DNA of 64,000 nt from JAJYTL01 sp046705265. Lineage in GTDB: Bacteria > Pseudomonadota > Alphaproteobacteria > Ferrovibrionales > Ferrovibrionaceae. Shown in pieces: positions 34,177 to 42,762 of the stretch (position 1 is the stretch's first letter; each line of letters begins with the position of its first letter). The notes beneath the pieces are model-generated. The model did not search any database and was not told the DNA's origin. It saw only the letters and a list, made by a program, of their open reading frames with translations. The translations under genes were made by a program, and so were the position numbers. The DNA is taken from NCBI GenBank assembly GCA_046705265.1, contig JBJKQL010000140.1, positions 1 through 64,000 of the forward strand, in the 5' to 3' direction.

Positions 34177-35445
34177 ATGATTTTCACGGTGCTAGCGGGA
34201 AAGCGGATATTACTGATCATTTCGGGCGGCATTGCCGCCTATAAATGCCTCGAGCTGATCCGCCGGCTGAAAGAGCAGGGCAGCCGCGTGCGCTGCATTC
34301 TGACCCGCGGCGGCAGCGCATTTATTACCCCTTTAAGCGTCGCCGCGCTTTCCGGAGAGAAAGTCTATACCGACCTCTTCTCGCTGACAGATGAAGCGGA
34401 AATGGGCCATATTCAGCTTTCCCGCGATGCCGACCTTCTGGTCGTCGCGCCGGCCAGCGCCGATATACTGGCTCGCATGGCTGCGGGGCTCGCGGGCGAT
34501 CTCGCGACCACCGCACTCTTGGCCACCAACCAACCGGTTCTGGTCGCGCCGGCGATGAATGTGCGCATGTGGACCCACGCGGCGACGCAACGGAACCTGA
34601 AACAGCTCAAGGCCGACGGCGTCCTGGTGGTCGGGCCCGAGGAGGGCGACATGGCGTGCGGTGAATATGGACCAGGCCGCATGGCGGAGCCGGCCGAGAT
34701 CATCGCCGCGATCGAACGCCATTTCGCCAGCGGCGGCGTCGCGGCAGGAGACCGGCCGCTTCGGAACCGCAAGGTGCTGGTCACCGCCGGCCCCACTTAT
34801 GAGGCGATCGACCCGGTACGCTACATCGCCAACCGTTCGTCGGGCAAACAGGGCCATGCCGTGGCCACGGCGCTCGTCCGTCTCGGTGCCGAAACGACCC
34901 TGATTTCCGGTCCGACCGCCCTTGACGACCCGGCGAGGGTCAAGACCATTCATGTGGAAAGCGCCGCGCAAATGCTGGCTGCGGTCGAGGCGGCCATGCC
35001 GGTCGATATCGCCGTCTGTGCCGCGGCGGTAAGCGATTGGCGCCCGATCAAACCCGCGACGCAGAAAATCAAGAAGGACAGCGGTAAAACGCCGAGCCTT
35101 TCACTGACCGAGAATCCCGATATCCTCGCCCATCTCTCGCGGGCGGGAAAGCGGCGGCCGGCGCTTGTCATCGGCTTCGCCGCCGAGACCGAGAATCTTC
35201 TTGCCAACGCCCGTGCCAAGCTCGCAGCCAAGCACTGCGATTGGATCGTCGCCAATGATGTAAGTCCGAAGACCGCGACCTTCGGTGGCGATCATAACAA
35301 GGTCTATGTGGTAAGTGCTGACGGCGTCGAGGACTGGCCTGTCCTGAGCAAGGCGGAAGTCGCGGAGCGGCTTGCCAAACGCATCGTCCAACGCATGACC
35401 GGCAAGCCGAAATCTTCTGACAAGCCGAAGGCCAAGGCGCGATGA
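34177..35445 (+). CDS. coaBC: Bifunctional CoaBC (PPC decarboxylase / PPC synthetase)
   Basis: 422 residues. The CoaC half (about 1-190) decarboxylates phosphopantothenoylcysteine using FMN; the CoaB half (about 200-410) joins cysteine to phosphopantothenate with CTP. CoaC active-site residues are H78 (MGHIQLSRDAD) and C161 (DMACGEYGPGRMAEP), with PAMNVRMW between. CoaB marks are VTAGPTYEAIDPVRYI near residue 207 and ANDVS near 360. The ribosome site is weak. Its TGA overlaps the dut ATG. Confidence 0.97.
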   Translation: MIFTVLAGKRILLIISGGIAAYKCLELIRRLKEQGSRVRCILTRGGSAFITPLSVAALSGEKVYTDLFSLTDEAEMGHIQLSRDADLLVVAPASADILARMAAGLAGDLATTALLATNQPVLVAPAMNVRMWTHAATQRNLKQLKADGVLVVGPEEGDMACGEYGPGRMAEPAEIIAAIERHFASGGVAAGDRPLRNRKVLVTAGPTYEAIDPVRYIANRSSGKQGHAVATALVRLGAETTLISGPTALDDPARVKTIHVESAAQMLAAVEAAMPVDIAVCAAAVSDWRPIKPATQKIKKDSGKTPSLSLTENPDILAHLSRAGKRRPALVIGFAAETENLLANARAKLAAKHCDWIVANDVSPKTATFGGDHNKVYVVSADGVEDWPVLSKAEVAERLAKRIVQRMTGKPKSSDKPKAKAR

Positions 35446-35894
35446 CGCCGGTCGCCGCCCTATCTCGCCTGCCGCACGCCGAGGGTCTCGAGGTTCCGGA
35501 CTATGCCACGGCGGGCAGCGCCGGTTTCGATCTCCGCGCCGCGCTCGAGCGCGAGGTCACGCTTGACCCCGGCGAACGCGCACTTATTCCAACCGGCCTT
35601 TGCATCGCGCTACCGGAAGGCTTCGAGGGCCAAGTGCGGCCGCGCTCGGGCCTTGCGCGCGATCACGGCGTTACCGTGCTCAACGCACCCGGCACCATCG
35701 ATGCCGATTATCGCGGCGAGATCGGTGTTCTGTTGATCAATCTCGGCGCCGATCCCATCACGCTCTGCCGCGGCGAGCGAATCGCCCAAATGGTGATCGC
35801 GCCGGTGACGCAGGTCCGGTTCGAGTTGACCCATGAGCTTCCGCCCTCGTCCCGCGGCGCGGGCGGTTTCGGATCCACCGGGAAAAGGTTCTAG
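35442..35894 (+). CDS. dut: dUTP diphosphatase
   Basis: 150 residues, trimeric dUTPase that keeps uracil out of DNA and supplies dUMP. All five motifs are present, among them AGSAGFDLRA (I), PRSGLA (II), NAPGTIDADYRGEI (III), RGERIAQMVI (IV) and the flexible C-terminal RGAGGFGSTG (V). ATG 35442 overlaps the coaBC stop by 4 bases. The Rrf2 gene begins 4 bases after its stop, so the three genes are one transcript. Confidence 0.97.
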   Translation: MTPVAALSRLPHAEGLEVPDYATAGSAGFDLRAALEREVTLDPGERALIPTGLCIALPEGFEGQVRPRSGLARDHGVTVLNAPGTIDADYRGEIGVLLINLGADPITLCRGERIAQMVIAPVTQVRFELTHELPPSSRGAGGFGSTGKRF

Positions 35895-35898
35895 CCTG

Positions 35899-36357
35899 AT
35901 GTTTCGTCTACCCCGACGCACCACCTTCACGCTCGAAGCGGTCGCCGATATCGCCTACAACGCCCGGCCCAACCCCGTGCAAGCGAAGGAAATCACGCAA
36001 CGCCAGGGCATTCCGCAGCGCTATCTCGAACAGGTAATGCAGCATCTCGTACACGCCGGTATCCTGAAAGGGGTGCGCGGTCCGAACGGCGGCTATACCT
36101 TGGCGCGAGAGCGCCGACGCATTACTCTTGGCGAAGTGGTCCGCGCGGTCGCGGCGCTTGAGGGCGATAGTGACGGCAAGGAAGACAATCCTGGGGGTTC
36201 CGCCCTCGGCCTCAAGGTGGTGAGGCCTCTTTGCGACGAGCTGGCCGAGAACGTCATGCGGGAACTCGATCAGGTGACCCTGGAGGACATCTGCGAGCGC
36301 GCGAAGGACGTCGGCATTCCGCGCGAGGGACGCGGCAACCCCGATTTCACCATCTGA
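35899..36357 (+). CDS. Rrf2 family regulator, CymR-like by context
   Basis: 152 residues. Winged-helix Rrf2 fold: YNARPNPVQAKEITQRQGIPQRYLEQVMQHLVHAGILKGVRGPNGGYTLAR (about residues 20-70). Only two cysteines occur after the helix-turn-helix (PLCDEL near residue 115 and DICERA near 135), so the three-Cys iron-sulfur site of IscR or NsrR is absent. cysK begins 73 bases downstream, which recalls CymR, the cysteine regulator that acts with CysK. The role in sulfur control is inferred from context. Start ATG gives MFRLPRRTTFTLEAVADIA. Confidence 0.8.
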   Translation: MFRLPRRTTFTLEAVADIAYNARPNPVQAKEITQRQGIPQRYLEQVMQHLVHAGILKGVRGPNGGYTLARERRRITLGEVVRAVAALEGDSDGKEDNPGGSALGLKVVRPLCDELAENVMRELDQVTLEDICERAKDVGIPREGRGNPDFTI

Positions 36358-36430
36358 TTACCCCACCGCGCCGCCCGAAGCGCTGAAGGGAAACGGCCCT
36401 ACGAAAACCAGAAAGCATCGGAAACAAGGC

Positions 36431-37417
36431 ATGAAACAGCAGACCAAAACCGCCGCCTCTGCAACCGAGGCCGTACTTATCCGCGGACAGATCTATGATT
36501 CGGTCATCGATACTATCGGCGCCACGCCGCTGGTGCGCGTCAGCCGCCTCGCCGCCGCAGCCGGCGTCAAGGGCGATGTCCTCGCCAAGCTTGAATTTTT
36601 CAACCCCGTGAACTCGGTGAAAGACCGTATTGGCCGCGCCATGATCGAGGCGCTTGAATCAGAGGGGAAGATCGGCCCCGAGACCATGCTGGTCGAACCG
36701 ACCTCGGGCAATACGGGTATCGCGCTTGCCTTCGTCTGTGCCGCGAAAGGCTATCGTCTGACCCTGGTCATGCCGGAAAGCATGTCGATCGAGCGGCGCA
36801 AGATGCTGAAGCTCTTGGGCGCCGAACTGGAACTCACGCCCGCCGAAAAGGGCATGAATGGCGCAGTGGCACGCGCGCGAGAGATTCTCAAAAGCAATCC
36901 CAAGGCGGTGATGCCGCAGCAGTTCGAAAACCCCGCCAATCCGGCGATCCACCGCGCGACCACGGCCGAGGAAATTTGGGCCGATACCGCAGGCGCGGTC
37001 GATGTCGTGATTTCCGGCGTTGGCACTGGCGGGACGCTGACCGGCGTTGGCGAAGTTCTGAAGCAGCGCAAGCCTTCCGTGCGCATGGTCGCCGTTGAGC
37101 CCGAGGATAGCCCGGTGCTCTCGGGCGGTCAGCCGGGCCCCCACAAGATCCAGGGCATCGGCGCTGGTTTCGTGCCCGGCGTTCTTGACACCAAGCTGAT
37201 TGACGAGGTCGTCACCATCGGCAACGAAACCGCCTTCCAGGTCGCGCGCGACGCGGCGCGGCTCGAGGGCATCACCTGCGGTATTTCCTCCGGCGCGGCG
37301 CTTGCCGCCGCGATTGAGGTGGGCCTGCGGCCCGAAATGGCTGGCAAGACCATAGTCACCATTGTCCCCGACTTCGCGGAGCGCTATCTCTCGACGACCC
37401 TTTTCGAGGGGCTTTGA
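36431..37417 (+). CDS. cysK: Cysteine synthase A
   Basis: 328 residues. Makes cysteine from O-acetylserine and sulfide. Pyridoxal phosphate lysine is K64 in NPVNSVKDRIG; the substrate loop TSGNTGIAL is near residue 94, the phosphate loop GVGTGGTLTGVG near 199 and the serine near the pyridine nitrogen in CGISSGAAL near 285. An N-terminal extension of about 18 residues (Gln/Thr/Ala-rich) precedes the usual start. The moeB-like gene follows after 3 bases. Confidence 0.95.
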   Translation: MKQQTKTAASATEAVLIRGQIYDSVIDTIGATPLVRVSRLAAAAGVKGDVLAKLEFFNPVNSVKDRIGRAMIEALESEGKIGPETMLVEPTSGNTGIALAFVCAAKGYRLTLVMPESMSIERRKMLKLLGAELELTPAEKGMNGAVARAREILKSNPKAVMPQQFENPANPAIHRATTAEEIWADTAGAVDVVISGVGTGGTLTGVGEVLKQRKPSVRMVAVEPEDSPVLSGGQPGPHKIQGIGAGFVPGVLDTKLIDEVVTIGNETAFQVARDAARLEGITCGISSGAALAAAIEVGLRPEMAGKTIVTIVPDFAERYLSTTLFEGL

Positions 37418-37420
37418 GGC

Positions 37421-38215
37421 GTGAAATTCAGCGACAGCCAGCTTGACCGCTATGCCCGCCACATCATTCTCAAGGAAGTTGGCGGTGTCGGGCAGCAACG
37501 GCTGTTGCGGGCGAAGGTTCTCGTCATCGGTGCCGGTGGGCTCGGCTCGGCGCTGATTCTTTACCTCGCGGCGGCGGGGATCGGCACCATCGGCGTCGTC
37601 GATGACGACAAGATTTCGCTCTCAAATCTGCAGCGGCAGGTCCTGCATCGCACCGGCGATATCGGTCGCGCCAAGACGGCCTCCGCGGCCGCAGCGGTGA
37701 GCGCTTTGAATCCCGATGTCAAGGTGGTGGCGCATGAAAAGCGGCTGCGGCCCGAGAACGCGACCGAGCTGATCGCGAACTACGATCTGGTGGCCGACGG
37801 CTCGGACAATTTCGCCACCCGCTTTCTCGTCAACGACGCCTGCTATTTCCTGAAGAAGCCGCTTGTATCCGCTGCGATGCTGCGCTTCGAAGGTCAGCTC
37901 TCGACCTTCAAGGCGCACGAGGATGGGCCGCACCCCTGCTATCGCTGCGTTTTTCGCGAGCCGCCGCCTCCGGATCTCGTACCGTCTTGTTCGGAGGCTG
38001 GAATTCTTGGCGCCCTCGCCGGCGTCATGGGTAGCTTGCAGGCAACCGAAGTATTGAAGGAAATCATCGGTCTCGGCGAGAGCTTGTCCGGCCGCTTGGT
38101 GCTTTATGACGCTTTGGCACCAAGCTTTCGCGTGGTGCGCCTGAAACGAGACCCGGAATGTCCGCTTTGCGGATCGCAGCCAACGATCCGTCATATCGGC
38201 TTGAGCGCCGCCTAG
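37421..38215 (+). CDS. moeB: ThiF/MoeB-type adenylyltransferase
   Basis: 264 residues from GTG 37421. Adenylates the C-terminal glycine of ubiquitin-like sulfur carriers (MoaD, ThiS and others). ATP motif GAGGLGS near residue 38, DDDKISLSNLQRQ near 66, and both zinc CxxC pairs (CYRC near 175, CPLC near 247). No rhodanese domain is attached. Position right after cysK could mean a role in cysteine or cofactor sulfur transfer rather than molybdopterin alone. Its TAG and the TAG of the convergent dehydrogenase share the palindrome CTAG at 38212-38215. Confidence 0.9.
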   Translation: MKFSDSQLDRYARHIILKEVGGVGQQRLLRAKVLVIGAGGLGSALILYLAAAGIGTIGVVDDDKISLSNLQRQVLHRTGDIGRAKTASAAAAVSALNPDVKVVAHEKRLRPENATELIANYDLVADGSDNFATRFLVNDACYFLKKPLVSAAMLRFEGQLSTFKAHEDGPHPCYRCVFREPPPPDLVPSCSEAGILGALAGVMGSLQATEVLKEIIGLGESLSGRLVLYDALAPSFRVVRLKRDPECPLCGSQPTIRHIGLSAA

Positions 38216-39213
38216 ACCATTCCCGGCAGGACTCGGTCGGGCGGCGTATGGCCGTCGGTGAAGGTCTTGATGTTGATCAGAACCTTCTCGCCCATGTCAA
38301 TGCGGCCCTCGATCGTGGCCGAGCCCATGTGCGGCAGCAGCACAACGTTGTCGAGTTCAACCAGCTTGGGGTTGACCGCCGGCTCATTCTCAAACACGTC
38401 AAGTCCGGCACCGGCGAGCGCCTTTCGGCGCAACATGCGGACCATGGCGTTTTCGTCAATGACCTCGCCGCGCGAGGTATTGACGATATAGGCCTTCGCC
38501 GGCATCAGTTCGAGCCGTCGCGCCGACAGAAGATGATAGGTCGCCGGCGTATGCGGGCAGTTAACCGAGATGATATCCATTCGAGCCAGCATCTGGTCCA
38601 AGCTTTCCCAATAGGTCGCGTCGAGTTCCTTTTCAACGGCGGCGTCGACCCGGCGACGGTTGTGATAATGGATCGAAAGGCCAAAGGCCTTGGCGCGCCG
38701 CGCCACGGCTTGGCCGATACGGCCCATGCCGAGAATGCCGAGCCGCTTGCCCCAGATGCGGTGGCCGAGCATCCAAGTTGGTGACCAGCCCTGCCATTGG
38801 TGCTCGCGCAAGCGCCGCTCGCCCTCGGTAAGGCGGCGCGGTACGGCGAGAATCAAGGCCATGGTCATGTCGGCCGTGTCCTCGGTAAGGACGCCTGGTG
38901 TGTTCGTGACGGTGATGCCGCGGGCATGGGCGGCGGCGATGTCGATATGGTCGACTCCGGTGCCAAAATTGGCGATCAACCGCAGATTGGGCCCGGCATG
39001 AGAAAGCACCGAGCCATCGATGCGGTCGGTCACGGTCGGCGTGAGAACATCGGCGGCTTTGACCGCCTCGACCAGCTCCGCGTGGCTGAAGGGGTGATCG
39101 TCGGTGTTGAGGCGCGTGTCGAAAAGCTCCATCATCCGGGTCTCGATGACCTCGGGAAGCTTGCGGGTAACGATCAGCAAGGGCTTCCGCTGCCTCGGCT
39201 TTGCCGACACCAT
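38212..39213 (-). CDS. gyaR: D-2-hydroxyacid dehydrogenase (glyoxylate/hydroxypyruvate reductase type)
   Basis: 333 residues. NAD(P)H-dependent reduction of glyoxylate or hydroxypyruvate is typical for this subgroup; the substrate is inferred. NAD motif LGILGMGRIGQAVARRAKAFG near residue 158, then catalytic Arg in NTSRGEVIDENAM near 243, Glu in FENEP near 273 and His in LLPHMGSAT near 294. ATG 39213 gives MVSAKPRQRKPLLIVTRKLPE and the family length; the frame is open further up. Linkage to a gcv operon elsewhere in the window fits C1/C2 metabolism but is not close. Confidence 0.9.
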   Translation of the reverse strand: MVSAKPRQRKPLLIVTRKLPEVIETRMMELFDTRLNTDDHPFSHAELVEAVKAADVLTPTVTDRIDGSVLSHAGPNLRLIANFGTGVDHIDIAAAHARGITVTNTPGVLTEDTADMTMALILAVPRRLTEGERRLREHQWQGWSPTWMLGHRIWGKRLGILGMGRIGQAVARRAKAFGLSIHYHNRRRVDAAVEKELDATYWESLDQMLARMDIISVNCPHTPATYHLLSARRLELMPAKAYIVNTSRGEVIDENAMVRMLRRKALAGAGLDVFENEPAVNPKLVELDNVVLLPHMGSATIEGRIDMGEKVLINIKTFTDGHTPPDRVLPGMV

Positions 39214-39397
39214 GACCAGATCTCGCTCCCCCCGGAAAGGTACACGCCGACCCCGTCTCTTCTCTAGCAGATTGGGGGCCGGAAACAAACAATCGCCTCG
39301 CCTGCCCGCTTTGCTTGACCGCCTCCGGCAAGGCTTGGCATATCTATTGTCGTTTTTGCAGAATTCGTCCAAGCCGATTCGGGAGCCTGGTCGCGCG

Positions 39398-39943
39398 TTG
39401 TCGTCCGCTTTGTCCCTCCATCTTATATCACGGCTAATCTCTGCGGCATTGGTACTGATCGGCGCGGCAGCCCCCGCGCCGGCCCATGCCGCACATGAAC
39501 GGCCAAGGCGCGTCGTCATAGGGCCAATCACCGGCCTGCCCCTGCCTCGCTTCGCCTCGCTTTCCTCCGATCGGGTCAATGTTCGTAGCGGGCCCGGGAT
39601 GCGCTACCCGATCCTCTGGACCTATGTCCGGCGCGATGTTCCGGTCGAGGTCACAGCCGAATTCGGCCTTTACCGCCGCATCATTGATGCGGACGGCAAG
39701 AAGGGCTGGGTCTATGGCGAGTTCCTGTCGAGCAACCGGACAGTGCTTATCACGGGCACGGTCCGGCGCCTGCGCACCGACCCCTCGCTCACCGCGCCAA
39801 CCGTGCTTGAAGCCGAGCCCGGCGTCATCGGCCGCCTCAAGTCCTGCAGCCCGGCTTGGTGTGAGATCCGAATCGCCGGCCGTTCCGGCTACATGCAGAA
39901 GCGTGACTTCTTCGGCGCGTTTCAAAGCGAGCACGCGCCCTGA
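39398..39943 (+). CDS. Secreted SH3-domain protein, non-ATG start
   Basis: About 181 residues if started at TTG 39398 (GGGAG 12 bases upstream); TTG 39410 is the alternative. No ATG or GTG lies in frame near the signal peptide. The signal (LISRLISAALVLIGAAAPAPAHAA) is followed by two bacterial SH3 repeats: ASLSSDRVNVRSGPGMRYPILWTY...GWVYGEFLSS and TVRRLRTDPSLTAPTVLEAEPGVIGRLKSC...GYMQKRDFFG. Such proteins bind cell-wall or protein ligands in the periplasm. Role unknown. It diverges from the dehydrogenase gene and converges on DUF3501. Confidence 0.8.
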   Translation: MSSALSLHLISRLISAALVLIGAAAPAPAHAAHERPRRVVIGPITGLPLPRFASLSSDRVNVRSGPGMRYPILWTYVRRDVPVEVTAEFGLYRRIIDADGKKGWVYGEFLSSNRTVLITGTVRRLRTDPSLTAPTVLEAEPGVIGRLKSCSPAWCEIRIAGRSGYMQKRDFFGAFQSEHAP

Positions 39944-39997
39944 CACGCCAGGGCCCGCGGTTAAAAGCGGAGCGCGCCAGCGTATTGACCGAAGACT

Positions 39998-40603
39998 TTA
40001 ATCGAAGTCGCGGGCAAGTTCGCGCCGCGTCGCTTCCGGTAGCACCGTCATATGGCTATACGCCGGATGGTGGATGGCGAGCACGACTTTAGCGCCCGCC
40101 GCGCGGAATTTCTCGATCGCCGCCGGAGTAAAGGGAAAGTGCAGGAAATGCACGGCCGAGGTCTTTCCATCTTCCCGCGTACGCTCGACATCGTGCTCCG
40201 GCCGCGCCGTCACCGTTTCGCCGCCGACCTCGATCGCAATCGTCTCCTCGACGCCGGCGAGCTTGGCAAGTTCGCGTGCCCGGCGCGCAGGGGCGTCAAT
40301 CTCAAACATCAAGGTGGCAATAAGCTCGCGGCCATTCGGGATCAAAGAACCATAGGCTGAGAGTTCATCCGCAATCTGCGCTTCTCCGCCCTTCTCGATC
40401 CGCAGCATTTCGTGAATCTGGTACCAGATCGTGTCGTAATTCTCGAAGATCAAGGTCGCGAAGGGGCCGACAACGATTCGGCGGTCGCGTTTCTCCACAA
40501 CGACGCGCGCACGGCGTTCGGCTCGCACCTTTTGGTATTCCGCCATCGGCAGAATGTCGGCTTTGGTGATCCGTCGCTTGCCTGGTGAGCGGCTTTCTTG
40601 CAT
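39998..40603 (-). CDS. DUF3501 family protein
   Basis: 201 residues, starting MQESRSPGKRRITKADILPM. The family motif region MAEYQKVRAERRARVVVEKRDRRIVVGPFATLIFENYDTIWYQIHEMLRIEK is clear, and the C-terminal half has HFPFTPAAIEKF and HPAYSHMTVLPEATRREL. Cytoplasmic, no cofactor motif evident. Members are commonly found beside rubrerythrin and an HdrD/GlpC-like protein, as here (46 bases after the latter), so the three probably act together in peroxide or iron stress. Function is not known. Confidence 0.85.
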   Translation of the reverse strand: MQESRSPGKRRITKADILPMAEYQKVRAERRARVVVEKRDRRIVVGPFATLIFENYDTIWYQIHEMLRIEKGGEAQIADELSAYGSLIPNGRELIATLMFEIDAPARRARELAKLAGVEETIAIEVGGETVTARPEHDVERTREDGKTSAVHFLHFPFTPAAIEKFRAAGAKVVLAIHHPAYSHMTVLPEATRRELARDFD

Positions 40604-40649
40604 TGGCTGTCGTCCTAGAGACCCCAATCCACTAAAGAAAATCAGAGCA

Positions 40650-41993
40650 TCAGATCAAGCCATAAGCTTTCGCCACGAGCTCGATCGGATGCCACGAGCG
40701 TGCGGTGGGCTGATCGATCTTTTCCGTACCCTGGCGGATGTGCTCGGCGGCAAGCGGACATTCCGAGGCGAGATAGGCCTTGGCGTTCTTCACCACCTGC
40801 CGCGCCACCGGCTTGCCGACCTTAAGCGCAATCTCGAAATTCTCCTTCTTCACGCCCCAAGAACCGCCATGACCCGAGCAGCGCTCGATAGCAGCGATCT
40901 CGGTATTCGGGATCAGTTTCAGCATTTCGATCGCCTTTGGCCCCATGTTCTGCGCTCGCGCATGGCAGGCGAGGTGGGCGCTGACACCTCCTTCCAGCGG
41001 CGAAAGCCCTTCAGCCATGCCGTTCTTTTTCGCAATGTCGACGACATACTGGCTGAGATCGAACGTGCATTCCGCGAGCCGTTTGACCGCAGCATCATCG
41101 GGAAGCATCAGCGGCCATTCCAGCTTGATCATCAGCGCGCAGGAGGGAATCAGAGCCACCACGTCGTAACCCTTGTCGCGCCATTCCAGAAGTTCTCTCG
41201 AAATCTTCCGCGCGCGATCGACGACGGTCGCTATATCGCCTTGTTCGAGCTTCGGCATGCCGCAACAGATCGGATGCACGACTTCGGTCTCCACCCCGTT
41301 GTGGGCAAGAACCTTGCGTGCGGCCTCGCCGATGCCGGGATTGTGATAATTGATGAAACAGGTGGCATAAAGCACTGCCTTGCGGCCGAAGGCCGGTGCC
41401 TTGGAATTGATCGGCACCGCATCGCGGGCGCGGGCGACAAACGTCTTGCCATGAAATTTCGGCAAGGCCGCGTCGCGATGGATATCGGCAACCTTTTCCA
41501 TCGCCGGCCGTGAGAGCGGATTGCCGACCGCAGTCGCCCAATTGGCGAGCGGCGCGACAGTGCCGCCGAGATGACCGTTGCGATCGGTTTCAGTCAGCGC
41601 GCGGCTTGCGAAGCCGGTCTTGCCGGCGCGGAACTCCATCGCCCGATAGCGCAGCATGAGATGCGGAAAGTCGAGATTGAAAGGATGGGGCGGTACATAG
41701 GGACACTTGGTCATGAAGCACATGTCACAGAGCGTGCATGCATCCACGACCGATTTGAAATCGCTACTCGCAACCTCCTCCATGACCTCGTTCGGCGTTG
41801 AATCGACGAGATTGAAGAGACGTGGGAAGCTGTCGCAAAGATTGAAGCAGCGCCGACAGCCGTGACAGATATCGAAGACCCGGCGGAGTTCGGCATCGAG
41901 CTTTTCCGGGTCATCGAAATCCGCATCCTGCCAAGCGAGGGGATGACGGAAGGGCGCGCCCGTATTCGCATCGCCCGGTTCGGGATCGTTCAT
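40650..41993 (-). CDS. HdrD/GlpC-like iron-sulfur protein
   Basis: 447 residues. Two ferredoxin-type [4Fe-4S] motifs: CHGCRRCFNLC (about residues 43-53) and CTLCDMCFMTKCP (about 86-97). Two CCG domains follow: CFINYHNPG...PICCGMPKLEQGD (near 212 and 243) and CHARAQNMGPKA...CSGHGGSWGV (near 344 and 370), the cluster type of heterodisulfide reductase subunits and GlpC. Likely a soluble or peripheral electron carrier for the nearby rubrerythrin; this link is inferred. 268 bases separate it from the rubrerythrin gene upstream, so it may have its own promoter. DUF3501 follows. Confidence 0.88.
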   Translation of the reverse strand: MNDPEPGDANTGAPFRHPLAWQDADFDDPEKLDAELRRVFDICHGCRRCFNLCDSFPRLFNLVDSTPNEVMEEVASSDFKSVVDACTLCDMCFMTKCPYVPPHPFNLDFPHLMLRYRAMEFRAGKTGFASRALTETDRNGHLGGTVAPLANWATAVGNPLSRPAMEKVADIHRDAALPKFHGKTFVARARDAVPINSKAPAFGRKAVLYATCFINYHNPGIGEAARKVLAHNGVETEVVHPICCGMPKLEQGDIATVVDRARKISRELLEWRDKGYDVVALIPSCALMIKLEWPLMLPDDAAVKRLAECTFDLSQYVVDIAKKNGMAEGLSPLEGGVSAHLACHARAQNMGPKAIEMLKLIPNTEIAAIERCSGHGGSWGVKKENFEIALKVGKPVARQVVKNAKAYLASECPLAAEHIRQGTEKIDQPTARSWHPIELVAKAYGLI

Positions 41994-42261
41994 GACCGGT
42001 TACCTGTTCGTCTTGCCAGCGCCTCACGCGGTTGCTTCAGTTGCTTCAACCGAAACCGCATATACCCTGCCGCTTCCGACCTCCGCATTGATCAAGAACA
42101 ATGTCGAATAGCATGGGACCGAGGTCTCGGCAGACCGAATGCCAAGGCAAAAATTATCGTCTGCGACCGCGCAGGACTGTCGCCATTGCCCAGTCCCGCC
42201 GCCGCCCTTCGCGAGGCGCTGCCACGAAGGGGCGTCGCCTCGCGGACTTCGACGGCCGTCC

Positions 42262-42681
42262 TTAACTGAGTGTATCGAGGGCCTTCTGAAAGCGGCCAGC
42301 GTGGCTCTTCTCGGCCTTGGCCAAGGTCTCGAACCACTCGGCAATCTCTTCGAAACCCTCGTCTCGGGCGGTGCGCGCCATGCCGGGATACATGTCGGTA
42401 TACTCGTGGGTCTCGCCCGCGATCGCCGACTTCAGGTTCTTCGAAGTATCGCCGATTGGCACGTCCGTGACGGGATCGCCGACTTCCTCGAGAAACTCGA
42501 GATGGCCATGGGCGTGGCCAGTCTCACCTTCGGCGGTGGAACGGAAGACGGTCGCGACGTCATTGTAGCCTTCGACGTCAGCCTTCTGAGCGAAATAGAG
42601 GTAACGGCGGTTGGCTTGGCTCTCGCCAGCGAATGCATCCTTCAGATTCTTCAGGGTCTTGCTTCCCTTCAACGACGGCAT
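42262..42681 (-). CDS. Rubrerythrin, short form without rubredoxin domain
   Basis: 139 residues. Ferritin-like four-helix diiron domain: GSKTLKNLKDAFAGESQANRRYLYFAQKA with the first Glu ligand, then AEGETGHAHGHL near residue 55, AIAGETHEYTDMYPG near 87 and AKAEKSHAGRFQKAL near the end, giving the Glu/His ligand set. The rubredoxin Cys4 domain of classical rubrerythrin is absent, so it needs an outside electron donor; the iron-sulfur protein encoded downstream is a candidate. It reduces hydrogen peroxide. GGAAGGAG lies 6 bases before ATG 42681. Confidence 0.93.
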   Translation of the reverse strand: MPSLKGSKTLKNLKDAFAGESQANRRYLYFAQKADVEGYNDVATVFRSTAEGETGHAHGHLEFLEEVGDPVTDVPIGDTSKNLKSAIAGETHEYTDMYPGMARTARDEGFEEIAEWFETLAKAEKSHAGRFQKALDTLS

Positions 42682-42729
42682 CGTGATCTCCTTCCCAATT
42701 GCGGCCAGCCCCGCAGGACTGACAACGCC

Positions 42730-42758
42730 ATATTTGCCAGCGGCCACGGCTTTGTCAA
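42730..42758 (-). promoter_or_regulatory. Candidate promoter of the rubrerythrin gene
   Basis: On the minus strand TTGACA (42758-42753), a perfect -35 hexamer, is followed 17-18 bases later by AAATAT/AATATG (about 42735-42729) as a weak -10. The transcript would start near 42722, about 40 bases before the rubrerythrin ATG. The Irr-box-like palindrome lies immediately upstream of the -35. Confidence 0.5.
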
Positions 42759-42762
42759 GGAT

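Noticed and set aside
38212..38215. Overlap of the moeB and dehydrogenase stops taken as an error
   Set aside because: CTAG is a palindrome that gives TAG on both strands; both proteins have normal length, so this is ordinary convergent packing.
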